A stretch of DNA of 64,000 nucleotides from Dipetalonema caudispina (lineage: Eukaryota; Nematoda; Chromadorea; Rhabditida; Onchocercidae): NCBI GenBank assembly GCA_013365325.1, contig JABVXV010000128.1:62001-126000 (forward strand). The letters are read 5' to 3'. The translations under genes were made by a program, and so were the position numbers. Shown here in pieces: positions 12,266-24,829 of the stretch. Each line of letters begins with the position of its first letter. The stretch's first letter is position 1. Below the pieces are notes generated by a model that did not search any database, was not told the origin of the DNA, and worked only from the letters and a program-made list of their open reading frames with translations.

Positions 12266-15200
12266 TCAACTTGAAAATTTCATGCCAAGGTCGATCTGAC
12301 CACCACTCCCATCCGTCATGCTTTCAGCATCTAGAGCACTAGGACCACCAATTCCTTCAGACGACTTTTCCAAAATATCAGATGTTCCATCACCGTTTTC
12401 AGCAGTGCTGGGACTGGTTACACAATCTTCACCATCATTTGAATGATCGAAATAAGATAAACGATCAACCATAATTCGCAACTCTTAAATTAATTATTGT
12501 TCATTAAAACGTTATATAAACCTTGTTTCAGCTTCTGCAAAACTAAAATATATTTTGCATCAAACAAGCCATTCTTCATTATTCCAAGAAATTTTACACA
12601 AGTTCAAGTAGTTGAACAGAACAACGGGTTTCACAAATGAAGTTTTGAAGGTGCGCGAACCTTTTTCCCATTCATTTGTCTCTTCTGGCAAATTGATTAA
12701 CACATCACCATTTTCAGGTAATAGTTGTAGCACTTTTTCTGGAGGAATTGTTCTGCAACATGCTGTTATAAGCAGAAATACAATGTCGTAAAGTTTGTAC
12801 AAATTTTTATAATTTCATTTCAACTAACATTGGCACGAATCCACCGGCTATTTTATCCATAGCTGATTTAATTTTTTCCGCAATTATGGTAAATCCAAAT
12901 GACAAAGCATCATCATAAGCGGTCCTATTCCATCTGTAATAAAATGATCCGTTACTGAATTTCCTATTCAGTATGTCGTGCTTCCCAAGTATCAAAGTTC
13001 CAGTGAAGTATTGTTAAGAAACAACTGGTAAGGCATATGTAGCGTTATAAAGATGAATAATTCCTCCAAGATTTCCGGCAAGCAAAAATAGTAGCCTCTT
13101 GATTTAGAGTCATTAACTTTGTAAATCCAATACTCTTTTAAAATAAACAATTCAATATCACACGTGACCCCTTACGTACCAGATTACTTAGATATAAACA
13201 TTAAACTTCTTCAAAAAACAGATATTTGTGTCACTTGACAACTTCCTGAAAAGTGATTCAATACTTTAATTCAGGAAAGATTTACCCATCATGCTAATCG
13301 ATTCTACAGCAAATTTAAGTCTAAATAATTTTAAATATCTTCATAATTTACCTATCTCTCACGAGTGGATTAACATGAGCAATGTCGAGAAAGAAATCCA
13401 CTAATAACGACTGTCCTTCTGAAGCAGCTAGATGCAACGGTGTGCGACCATCGTAGTCTGACATATTCAGATCAATACCACCCAAAAACATTCTGAAAGT
13501 TTTTATTATAAATCATGCAGCTTACTTCTTGAAGAAAAACTAATATAAGCCATTATATTTATAAGGTGAAGTTCCATACGCAATATTTCCTTTCAAGTTA
13601 TAATTTGAAGACCATCAAGATCACTTTTTAAATGAACCAGTGAAGGGTCCCGATCCTTACACCACCAAATATTTAGGACTGTAGAAAATACATAATGCAA
13701 GCCATCAACGGTAATTCACCTAGGTTCTTCAACCATGCTATCGGCTGTGAGACTGCCTTACTTTATCGGATCATGCAAGATAACATTTTCTAGTCTCCAT
13801 TAAAATTTTCCATGGAATACGTACCTTCGAACATCATCAATGTTGCCTTTCTTAGTTGCAAACATCATTTCAAGAATTAATTCGGATTCATTTGGCACGC
13901 CACGCTTCCGGGGATCTATTTTCTTGGTATCTGCATGCAGCAAACTGTCATAGTTGTGAAAATTGAAAGTCTCGATCATTTTCTGGAAGTAAAATTCCAA
14001 TAACTGGTAGGAATTTTTTCATTTTTCAAGAATTCCTTCGTAACAAAAAAAAAGAAAACCTTCTCAGTAAATAAATAATGAAAAGTATATACCTGACAGA
14101 AGCTTACACCACGCACACTATTGTTCATTTTATCCAAAGGCGGAGACCAGATACATATCCCCATCAAATTTGGTACCACAACGACCATTGCTCCAGAGAC
14201 ACCAGATTTTGCAGGTAAGCCAACCTAAACTGGTATCATTGGCAACTACTACAAAATACTGCATAATAATTAATATATACTAAATATTGATTTTCTCCAT
14301 AAATGAAAACAGTTTACCTGAAATGCGAACTGGCCGCTGTAGTCATACATTCCACATGAATACATCAATGAAAGAACATCACGACATGGCCGAGCACTAA
14401 TGCATGTTTCGTTGGTAAGTGGGCAAACACCTAAGAAAAAGAATTACAACTTCCTATTTATTCCACGAAGATAATTTAGAAGTAATACAAACAACATAAT
14501 ATGGTGTTCTGAAATTAATTCCTCAAGAACCTGATCAACGCATTATCCCATGTTTAATCGATGTTCCTTATATTAAAGGAGAGAAATAATTTGCAAATGT
14601 CAAGTCTCGCCTCCATTAGCCAAAGTTGCTGCCATTACCGCAGCACTTTCACATGTCGTTTCCAATGAACATAACTGGAAATAAAAATCTAGCTCATCAC
14701 GGAGCGATATTGAACCAGGAAAGCAATTATTTTCTTTCATGTAGTAAGAAAGCGCATAATTACGATCAGCAGTATCGCGTTCCGAAAGGAAGCTGAAAAA
14801 TATTTCGTCTAATAAGGAAATCTTTTTTAATTTGACAAGAAGCAGTTTTCGCTTACATTAGTATAGTGAAATATATTTCCGAAGTTCCTGGAGAATAAGA
14901 TTTTATTATGAAGAATAAAAAACAAACCCAAATAATACAAAATATATGAACAATACAAAATGCGCCGCATGAAACTTACGTTGCATTATTAAATCCTATG
15001 TAACCACCTCCTGCCAATTTCCTGTATTGTGTTAATACCTGAAAACATTTAAATTTCGAATCCAACGAATTACACCTCTGATTGAATCCTGCCCACCAAG
15101 TATCTTTTCCCTGGGTGCATATTAAAATAGCTCCATCTTCTGTTCTCAACAAAGAAACAAATTTTCTTCAACTTTGAAAACATAGAAGATGTATAGAAAT

Positions 15201-17530
15201 ACGAATGAAGTCTAATCCCACAAATTATATTATCCATCAAAAGCTAATCAACAGAGTTTGATAGCTTTAGTGAACTTACAAAATCATAACGATCTGCCAT
15301 TTTATGTCCCATTTTCAGCAATGACGTGACAACAATTGCTCCAGCATTTATGAGAGGATTATGCGGTTTACCTATTAAACAATTTGCATAACTTCAGACT
15401 TTGATACTTCAGTATGAGACAATAATTAAATAGTCTGAGTCGTTCTATCAAGAAAGGTTTAAAAAGTGTGAATCACGAGAAATTCTAAATTTTAATTTTA
15501 AATTAGCCTTGCAAAATGAGTACCAACTGTGAAACCTGCAATAGCAAAAAAATGTAACTTAAGGCTTCATTGAAAGGACATCAAATTTCCACTAGATACC
15601 TTGGTAAAAATTGGAGTACCTCAGATAACATAAAAGCTTACCGTTGCAATCTAGACATATTTCATTGAATAATCGCCCGGATGGTTCATGGCCAACATAG
15701 TTATGAACGAAATCTGCTCCCAAATCAGACGCTACTATTGCATAATTGAAAGCTAGAAAAACGATCTTCAGCACAGAACTGGTACTATGGTATGAGCAAT
15801 AATTAACCTGTTTAGTGAAACCAGTATATCCAGTCGTAATTTAAAATCTTTGAGTATCAGAGCTGTAAGAAATTAATGGCTGCGAAACGAAGCTCTCAAA
15901 ATTTGATTTATCTATTACATTACCTTTTGATATGGACTGAAAACAAAACGGCACACGTGCATCACCGTAACTGACACGTTGTCCATCAATTGTGCATATC
16001 GAAAGACCCCATTTCTTCGGATCTACTCTGGCCAACTGAGGAATGTAATTTGCTACTTTACCTTCATGAATATTCGCGCACTGAAATTTGCCAAAAATTG
16101 ATCCCAATAATATTAGGTGCAACTTTCTACGAAATAGGAACTTCCTATAATGACCAAAATAGGTTTAATCTACAGCCAGAAGCCCGCTATCCTTTTTAAG
16201 GAGAAACTCCCAATCTTTTTCAGGTAGAAGATTGGATAATATGACAAAGAAGTGACCACGAGATGTTTCAAAATGAAAAAGAAAAAAGAAAGCTCAGATA
16301 TAGCAAAACTTTATACTTCATCAAAAATTTCTTTGATTTTAGCAGTAAATTCTCCCCAACATGGAATAATTAAATCGTTGCGAAGTGTCTGGGCAATTAA
16401 ATTGATGCTTGGCCGAATACATCTGCAATTATTTCAGTTTAATATAACACCAGTGCTACACTGAATTTATTATAAGAGTTTCAGAAAATAAGAGGGGAAC
16501 CACTTACGCAAGGTGCGAAAGCTACTGAATCGAAAATAAATCTTCTTTTTCTTTGATCCTGGCAAAAAATTTCCCTCAACATAAAACAGTTGAATCATTG
16601 ACGACTTAGTAAGATTGAGAAATTCAGAATCCTCAATCTATAAATTGACTACTAACTCCTTGAACTGTTCCTTGCTTAACAAGCAGTGTCTGGTATCACA
16701 GTCATCTTCGATCTGCAGTTCATATTCACGCATTTTTTCAATCGTATGTTTCAATCGTGGGTCGTCTTCACGGATGCCGAATGATCGCAATACCTGCAAA
16801 CAGGAGCTCTTAGCTATTTGGAAACTTCGAAAAGTGGAAGCAACTTGGAATTGATGAATTCGAAAGCGGTATTACCCGGTGCTAAAGTATTTCTTTCAGG
16901 CATGAAAACTTTTCTGCATATTTCTACCAAGAAATGACAATATCTTACAGAAAGTAATTTTCCCAAGGAAGCTTCTTCGGGTTTTTTGGAGCATTTGAAG
17001 AGATCGTACATGAGATCTTCTTGCGATGGGTGTGAGAGCTGATAAACATGCTTCAAACCCTTAGCGGTATCATTCAGCAGTCGAGTAACCGATGATTTCC
17101 GGTTGTTTTTCAGAATCTTGCTTACATTGTCGACTGTAATAAAAACCAATGAATCTAACAAAAATACTGAGAAGAATTAGAACTACCAAATATCGAAAGA
17201 AAAAGAAGTCGAACGAAAAAATGGAACAGTGGGTATAAATTTCAAACCAGTCAACGATTTTATGAGCTGATCGAAGTATGAAACACACCACGACTAAAAG
17301 GTTCACAATATCGAATAAGTTGAAAAGAAACCAATTTGAACGCGAAAAACTTCAAGCATTCAGAAGTTTTGACAAGAAATACAATAAAAAATGAGAAAAA
17401 TGGATGGTGAGAAAAAGAAGAAAGAACACGACAATTTCATACTACGAATACCTGCAGCAGAAGCACATTTGTATTCGTCGCTCTCCATTGCTTCAAAATC
17501 TTTACGGCGTTGATCCTCGGCTACCTGATA
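12266..17530 (-). CDS. GLS: glutaminase (kidney-type GLS family) with ankyrin repeats
   Basis: Seventeen exons (minus): 17452-17530, 16949-17133, 16657-16793, 16317-16422, 15924-16080, 15642-15752, 15280-15371, 14980-15038, 14611-14792, 14318-14430, 14093-14224, 13825-13982, 13352-13492, 12829-12933, 12635-12752, 12522-12534, 12266-12483. All phases agree, giving 701 residues; human GLS has 669. The N-terminal EF-hand-like region (LMYDLF to DDPRLK) is followed by the beta-lactamase-like glutaminase domain. Conserved segments are [25 protein letters not shown] (the catalytic Ser-x-x-Lys), [53 protein letters not shown] and [12 protein letters not shown]. Two ankyrin repeats follow ([14 protein letters not shown]), then a Ser/Gly/acidic tail found after the usual GLS end. 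It hydrolyses glutamine to glutamate and ammonia, usually in mitochondria. The true start is not certain: a candidate first exon is listed separately. One intron is GC-AG and one exon is 13 nt. Confidence 0.92.
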
Positions 17531-17886
17531 CTGAAATTATTTCGCATCTCAAAAACTCGATGAGCTTAATCTTTTTGATGCATTTATAAATTTCATTGGA
17601 TACATCCAGACATTCCGTTAGTTTTTGAAACATACTTGTATACTCAAGCAAGCCCCTCCTGGAATACAATTTACAAAAAGCCAGCTGTCAGCTTTCGGAA
17701 TGTATTAGCACACCCGAATAATCTGACCGCCTTCAGAGCACACCACTCTTAGGGATTAGACTTATCCCCGAAACATATCAAGCAGTGGACGAATTTCTAG
17801 AACGATGCAGGAACAAATGTTTAAATTTCGATCAGTCGGCACACGAACTTTTACGAGTGCGAGTAATTGTCAACAATGTCCCGTAC

Positions 17887-17910
17887 TTCTTTAAAGTTTG
17901 TTGTTAACAT
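17887..17910 (-). CDS. candidate first coding exon of the glutaminase gene
   Basis: On the minus strand TTTCAG is followed after six bases by an ATG at 17910. The frame MLTTNFKE ends in phase 0 at a GTACGG donor (17886), which fits the phase-0 start of the first confirmed glutaminase exon at 17530. It would make the protein about 709 residues. The same frame stays open for 39 codons (17851-17970), so it could instead be part of an unrelated short coding exon. I cannot see a mitochondrial targeting peptide in it. Confidence 0.35.
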
Positions 17911-18847
17911 TTGCCGCTGAAACTCGTAAGCCTTTTCCGGTCCTGACTTTTTGTCCAGATACAGTACAGTTCAGAAAACCGGGATTGGAATTACAATGAC
18001 TGAAGAAACGAGATGGATGGGTTAATAATTGATATGAAAAGAGTGGTTTAAACTGTTGATTTAAAAATGTTTAATTAAAGATAAACTTTTAAATTCTTCG
18101 GAGATTTTGTGAAAGAATTTTAATAAAATCAATGAAATCTATGGAGAAATAGCTATGTCATAATCTACTGCTTTTCAACCAAGTGTTTTATTCTCTTGCA
18201 AATCACAATTCTTTCTCCTTCCAAAAATTTATGGTGTAGTCGAATTGCATCGTTAAAAATCCTTTCTTGAAATCTCCGTTATTTGCATGGGAACTTTTGA
18301 ACCATCTAACCTTAACTCGTAGAGCATTGATCGGTGTTCCGCTATACATTTCGCTTGAGATCAGATCACACCACTAGCGTTCTGTTCAATGATCCTATTA
18401 GACTTTATCCTGTTATATATGAACCGTTATCTTCCTTCCGAAAGATCAAAATCTCATTGGAAGTGAAATTTATCTTATTGTACGGTCAGCAAAAAAATTT
18501 TTTGACAGGAAAAGAAAAATTTATTGTACTTAAGTGCTGTGCAACAAAGAATTTGGTGATACCCATGCAAACATTTGGTGAATTAACGCAGGAAGAATGT
18601 ACTTATGACGACAAATAATCGATTAGAAATATGATGCAATTCTCAAAGTGCTTTTTACTTCTCTCTTTTTCCTACTATATAGGAAAAAGGTAATTCATGA
18701 TGGATTACCGGATGCTTTGAACAGGATGATCTGGCAAATCACGTGTGATTCTGATATGGTCATAGCTATTTGTGATTCATAAATGCGTACCAAATGTGGA
18801 ACATTATGAATCATAGAACTGGTTGATATCAATAAAATTATATAAAC

Positions 18848-18941
18848 AAATTTCTATTTCTGATGTCATCCTATTTATTTATGATATCATTTGAAAATTT
18901 CTATTTCTGACGTCATCCTATTTAATTATGATATCATTTGA
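18848..18941. repeat. 47-bp unit duplicated in tandem
   Basis: Two adjacent copies (18848-18894 and 18895-18941) differ at about two positions (TGATGTC/TGACGTC and one A/T). The second copy creates a TGACGTCA palindrome (a CRE-like octamer) at 18908-18915, absent from the first copy. Confidence 0.85.
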
Positions 18942-19242
18942 AATAGAAAAAATCACTAGAAAGATAGTCTGACCTCTTGAACAGAGTAACAGTAATCGAT
19001 GGAAATATTATTGGAAGAAAATGAATGAAAATTTCTCATAGTTCATAAATGAGGAATTCGAAAAAAAAAAAAGAAATTTTGAAATTGTTATTAAGAACTC
19101 ATTGTTAATGAGCTAACGAATTGTTAGCATGAATCATCGATTGAGTTTTTGGTAAAATCTTGAACTGTCGTCCCTAGTGGGTTCATTAGAGGAAAGGTGA
19201 TTGCCGTCACCTTCACGCAATCTTATGCAAGGAGTAAAATGC

Positions 19243-19266
19243 AAAAAAAAAAAAAAAAAAAAAAAA
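19243..19266. repeat. poly-A tract
   Basis: About 24 consecutive A, followed by A-rich sequence. Confidence 0.75.
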
Positions 19267-22006
19267 GAACAAAAAGGAAAAATAAAATCAGGTCTAAGGA
19301 GAAAATTAATGGGTATTTAGACTGCGCACTATACATTTCCCTATCTTACACTGCACCACTAATAAGTTGATGAAAGATTAAAAATAGGACAAAATTGAAA
19401 TTATAATTTTTTTTACATCATTTATATAAGTAATTCCATTAGTGTAATGCTAATGTAGCAAACGAAATCTTTAGATCATAGTAACATGTCAATATGTAAA
19501 TTTTTGTTCAAGCATATTTTGAAAATGATAATTGATGAGAAACTTTGTTTGCTAATTTCTCGGCAAAAAAAAAAAGTGAGAGGGAAAATAAAAAAACCAA
19601 TATTTTGGAATTATTGTTCTGAAGGTCTGTACATAGTATATTTGTTAAGCAGTAATAAAATTGAGCAGGAAAAGATTTCAAATTCAATGAAATGTTTTTT
19701 GTATCAATTGTAAAAACAAAAAATGGTAGCCGTAATTACCGAAAAACTCTTTGACGTAAAGCCCAAAGAATTTTGTTGCTTTAATAATTGTCAAAGTTTT
19801 CTGTGAGAGATAATCATTCTAATTTAGAACTGAATCCATGATATTTTAATGTAAACCCTGTGATCATGAATATGGACAGAAACTAATGCAATTCGTTTCT
19901 GATTACCCAATCGATATGATGAAGAAACAATCATCACTATTCCATCTCTCATTTTAATCTGAAAATACAAAATTGTTAAATTTCATTTTACATCTTGTCT
20001 TATCCCTTTTTTTTGAGTACAATCAATTTTAGTCGTCACAAAATCTGAGATATTTGCTGAGCCCCTCCAAAAAAAAAAAAAAAAAAAAGAAAACCACTTG
20101 ATTGATAATGTTTCGCTGAAGAAGAATAGGAAAGGATTAGTTGAGGAAAGGTCACAAGGTCAGACAGTGAGAGATTTTGGACAGCTATAGACAACGGTTT
20201 AAACAGTTCGAAGGATATCTCGATTGGACGCATATTGGAGCAGAAGTTTCTATTGAACCGAATTACTTCATAACTCATTCCTTACAATTTAATTGATCAT
20301 CTTTATCATTTTATCACTGTCTCTCTTACAATTAATTGCCAAACTAGTAGTATAATATATAATATTTAATATGAGTTAATCGAAAATTCAAATTTTTCTT
20401 CATTTGATGTAATTCACGGATTTTCCTTCAACAAATTCATCTATTTTTATTCAATATTTCATTCTTATCCTAATAGTGCTTCTCCTCATCCTTCATTTAG
20501 TTTTATTCCATTATTTCACTAATTTAATGTGAAACTTCCTCTAATTCTTAACCAATAAGCTCAACAAAAGTTAATTAACTTCTGAAAACCATAGAGAGAA
20601 ATAATGAGGAAATTTTCTGGCTGAGTTTATTTGAGATAACATTTATTGATCTGTTTCGAATAAATATACAAATGGTCAAATCCCGGATCGATTGTGTACT
20701 GCGGTGTTATTTAAAATCTAGAATGTGATATTAATCGATAAATTTTCTTTTTATCGATCGAATAACAATCAATGGAAGTTATTGTCCTAATGTTGCAAAT
20801 TAACATCGATCGCTCTATGCTTTCTTTCATTCCACTTCACTTCTCCTAAAAAGGGATAAGAGGGAAGGTTAACGAATATACAAATAATGCTTTACTCATT
20901 TCCAACTTCTCATTGATATAAGAAATATAAAAAGATATACTATCTAAATAATTAAATATCAAAATATAAAAGCTGTCATAGATTGTTAAAACTCTAAATT
21001 CCTTTCTTTTTCATTTTCACTAGGCTAAAAAAAACATTCTGCTATTACTCTAATATTGGAAATGCAACTACTCTTTTTTTTTTTTTTTTTTTGCCTCCAT
21101 TTTCCAGCAAACTTTTCGTCATCTAAGGATAATGTTTGAACATAGATCCTCTCCCTTCTACTTTTTACTACTATATCTAAATGCTTACTTGAAAATATTT
21201 AAAATTTGAAAAATAACACGAGGAACAATTTGATTGGATTATTGTGAATGGAATAATCAACTTCAAATAATTAATGTAATAAGGATTCACACAAATTACT
21301 TATTAATTTTAGATATATTTCAACGTTATGAGTACTAAAATTTGACTTTAGTAGGATCGAACGATTTAAATAAATTAATTACTGCATAATAGATTGCATC
21401 TGATAACATACGTGTAACGTGCATATCAAAAATTCCGTATGCAACATATGCATAAAACATGATTAGATAATTTCTATAATTAATTATGAGTTATGTGAGA
21501 TGTGCATGTAAAATTAGGAATTTCATGTAAATGTGTAAGTTTTTCTGAGAAAAAAAGAAATTTTTGAAAAATATTCACCGATGAAGCTATTTTATACGAT
21601 CGTTCCAAATTCAGAAATTCTATGCTTTCGTAAAATTTCATTTAGAATTTAAATTTAAGAATAATTTACTATTCCAAATGATTGTTGGGATGAAAGCAAT
21701 CATAGTGTACCAATAATGTCTGGCGAATTTTAATTAGGAAATAAGAGTGGGGGATGTTGGTTTAATTTTCAATTTTGTAGTTTTTAAATTTCAATTGGAT
21801 CCGTTTTAAGAATGATATGATATTTTTGGCTATGAAAATTTACAATTGTATAGTAATTGAGAGTTCAAAAAAGATGATTGAAATTGATGGAAGAAAAGAG
21901 ATTAGTATATGAGGAGACATAATAGAAATTGATAGGAATAGTTAATAATTCTACAATGTTTTTTTCCTCCTTTTTTTCCTTTCCTTTTTTTTTTTTTTTT
22001 TGTTGC

Positions 22007-22008
22007 AG
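22007..22008 (+). other. probable spliced-leader acceptor for coatomer zeta
   Basis: A run of about 17 T followed by GTTGCAG ends three bases before the ATG, with no coding exon upstream. This is the arrangement seen at nematode trans-spliced genes. Confidence 0.6.
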
Positions 22009-22011
22009 AAA

Positions 22012-24829
22012 ATGACTTCTTTATATAGCATCAAGGGAATCGCTGTATTGGATCAGGATGGTAATCGTATCCTTGCCAAGGTATAGTAAATTGATATACT
22101 TAACTTCATTTAGCCAAATATGACACTAATTATTTGTTTATTTCCTTGGAGCATTGACCGTATTTTTTTATGAAATGCTACCATTTATGATCTTACCATT
22201 TCCCATCTTTTCCATATTTTTAGTCATAAAGTGGTTTAAATAGATGAAACATCGAAGGGTTCGCATTCTGTTAATTTAATTCAAGTTTGGAAACATTTTT
22301 TGACAAATGCGAAAGTTTTTTTTAGTATTATGATGACAAAGTATTCCCAAGTACAAAGGAGCAGAAAGCATTCGAGAAAAGCTTGTTTCAGAAAACATGC
22401 AAAGCAAATGGTAAAGTTTCATCATGGAATTGCTATTGTTTCCTAATAGTTGATAATAGAAATTATTTCATTTAGGAAGTTTAGAGTATGATCTTATGTT
22501 TTGACAACTGGACGGACTACTCTGTGTGACCGAAGAGTCTTTTCAGAACTTGTCAGTATTTCATACTTAACTTGCTGTTTTCTTGGAAAAATTCCTGGAT
22601 CGTTGTTTATAATTTTTCTCATACGTTTTGCAGCGGAAATAATTTTATTAGATGGAATGATTTGCGTATATCGGAGCAACGTCGATCTATTTTTCTACGT
22701 AATGAGTGGTGCAGATGAGAACGAATTAATCCTTGTCTCAGCCCTCAACTGTCTCTATGATTCAATCTCGTTGGTATTGCGAAAAAATGTGGAGAAGAAG
22801 GCGCTTATCGATGATATGGATATTGCTATGTTGATCGTCGATGAAATTTGTGATAATGGGTTTGTGGATTGGTTCTTCTTGTCTTTTTTTGCTTCAATTT
22901 GTGAGCAAGAATTGGTTCTGTTGTACAGAACTGCATTTTAAACTTGTGAGCATTTTTCAAAAATTGGAACTTCATGACCATGTCATACGAAACCTTAATA
23001 GTTTTATAGGGAAAAAAACTGGGAATAGAGGCAAGGGCTTCAATAGGTTTTTGCTTATATTTGGGATTAATAGAAGACAATGAGCAGACAACTCTGGTTT
23101 GCTTTTGAAACAAATGAATACTAGATGGTCTCAAGTGCAGTCATTAGTTCTTGTTTTGTTTAATAACACACGAAAGCAGGCATTCTCGGGCTCACCTTAC
23201 ATTACTCTAAAAAAAAAGGCTCAAATCAAACGAACAATTTGGAACACCAGAAAGGCTTTTTTTTATACTCATGGGGCTAGGTAGTATGTCATCAGGATTC
23301 GAAGTTATTAAGCAAGCGTAGATTCGGTAAATCAAGTCAGTCACAGTCTTATATCTCCTGTACTTACAGTGTTTTAATGGAAACAGAACCGCAAGCTGTT
23401 GTAAGTCGTTGTGCTCTACGAACCGATGAATTAACATTTGGTGATCAAAGCATCTCGCAAGTGGGAATGTCGGTACGCGTGTCTTAAAAAGCAATCTTTT
23501 TTATAGAGTTCACTATTTTTATACACTCATGGCAAATGCATGCTGTAATGTCTAGAAATACTTGTTATGTAATAAATCAAACAACTGATTAAGCAACTCA
23601 AAGAAATCATTGAAACGGTCGTTCGATTTAAGATCTTTTTGAAAAGGGTTTGTTTTTCTTAATGGCATAACTGTTTTGGTTGCTTTTAACGAGTTACACC
23701 CCTCAATATAAGCTGTGGAAGTTATAGTTTTTGGAGGCTAAATTAAATAGTAAGTTAGATGAAACGCAAACAATTTTTCCTCTCTCATTAGAAGTAATTT
23801 CTGGATTTGTTTTTGATATAAATCGATATCATTGCTCGAACTTTCTCCTTGTCCCCATCGAGATGCATATGTTGGTGGAGCTTCATTAGCATAATTTTTA
23901 ATCGATGCACAATTTCATGTTTCTTCTCTTACTTTGACAAATTTAGCACTTCAAGTGAGTAACTTATCTATTCAAGTCAGGAAAATAACAACTGATGGGA
24001 CTTGTCGTTTTGATTTTTATGAAGGATTTTAGTGCACACTTTCTGTAGTCCATGCTTTTAAATGGTAATTAGAGCGGTCTATACCATTAAAACTTACTTC
24101 ACCACTTTTACCTTGCATATGAAATTGGAAAGACCCAAGAATTGGCCTATAACGCGATCCTCCTTTGCTTTTACTGTACTATATATTTCTTCATATTGGA
24201 TGTTTATCACATTCAATACACAGATCAGTTGTGTTTTGTTGGAAACGAAAAGCTTACTAAGTTAGCTATCATGGGCGGAATTTAGGCGATGAAATTTCAA
24301 AATCGATGTGCTGGTTGCATGTGCATGTTGCATGTCTTACAGGTGCTTACAGTGCTAATAAATGAAATTAAAGTGTTACCACCTTTTCTTTTCAATTTAT
24401 TAAGTATTCATCGACAGGACTGAGTGAAATCTTGTAGTCTTGAGTTATAAAACAATGTGTTAGCTTTGCTCCAGGTCTGTTCATATAGGCCTTATACTTA
24501 CTTACCTTACCAGAGTGTATTGTTCTAAAATTCTGCTAGAAAAATTTGAATATGGAGTATGTCAAACGATTGGAATATCCTTCCATTTTTGAAAGTTGGG
24601 TTGGTATCATTATTGTCAGTTATGCTACTCGTTATCGATAATCCCATGCATATGGTTAATAAAACTATGCAGTCGTTGCTTGAGGCCAACCTAAAATTCA
24701 ACCCAAAGGGGCAGCATTTATATTCTCTCTGATATGGGAGCGGGTTTCGAGTCGCTGCAGCTAATGCGCAAAATATTTCAGTTAATCGGTTCGGCAAAGG
24801 AACAATTGAAATGGTCTCTTTTGAAGTAA
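22012..24829 (+). CDS. COPZ1: coatomer subunit zeta (COPI coat)
   Basis: Five exons: 22012-22080, 22326-22410, 22634-22859, 23370-23460, 24782-24829; they join in frame to 172 residues (human COPZ1 has 177). Zeta is the small longin-fold subunit that pairs with gamma-COP in the F-subcomplex of the COPI coat, acting in Golgi-to-ER retrograde transport. Diagnostic stretches are [17 protein letters not shown] at the start, [41 protein letters not shown] and [19 protein letters not shown] in the centre, and the C-terminal EQLKWSLLK. The start follows a TTGCAG acceptor by three bases. Intron 4 is long (1.3 kb), so the last exon of only 16 codons is easy to miss. ORC2 follows on the same strand 1.3 kb downstream. 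Confidence 0.95.

Larger units (their letters stand above)
17971..22008. other. 4 kb gene-poor stretch
   Basis: Both strands lack recognisable exons. The longest open frame (18334-18618, +, 94 codons) has no recognisable domain and no clean splice or polyA context. The stretch holds a 47-bp tandem duplication and several A/T homopolymers, and ends with the promoter side of the coatomer zeta gene. Confidence 0.5.

Noticed and set aside
18334..18618. 94-codon plus-strand open frame in the gene-poor region
   Set aside because: No domain, no splice partners and no upstream acceptor that I could defend; possible but not supported.
22841..23083. Open frames reading into the third coatomer zeta intron
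   Set aside because: The exon ends at 22859 with a GTTTGT donor; the continuation has no match to the zeta family and the next exon restores the family sequence in phase.
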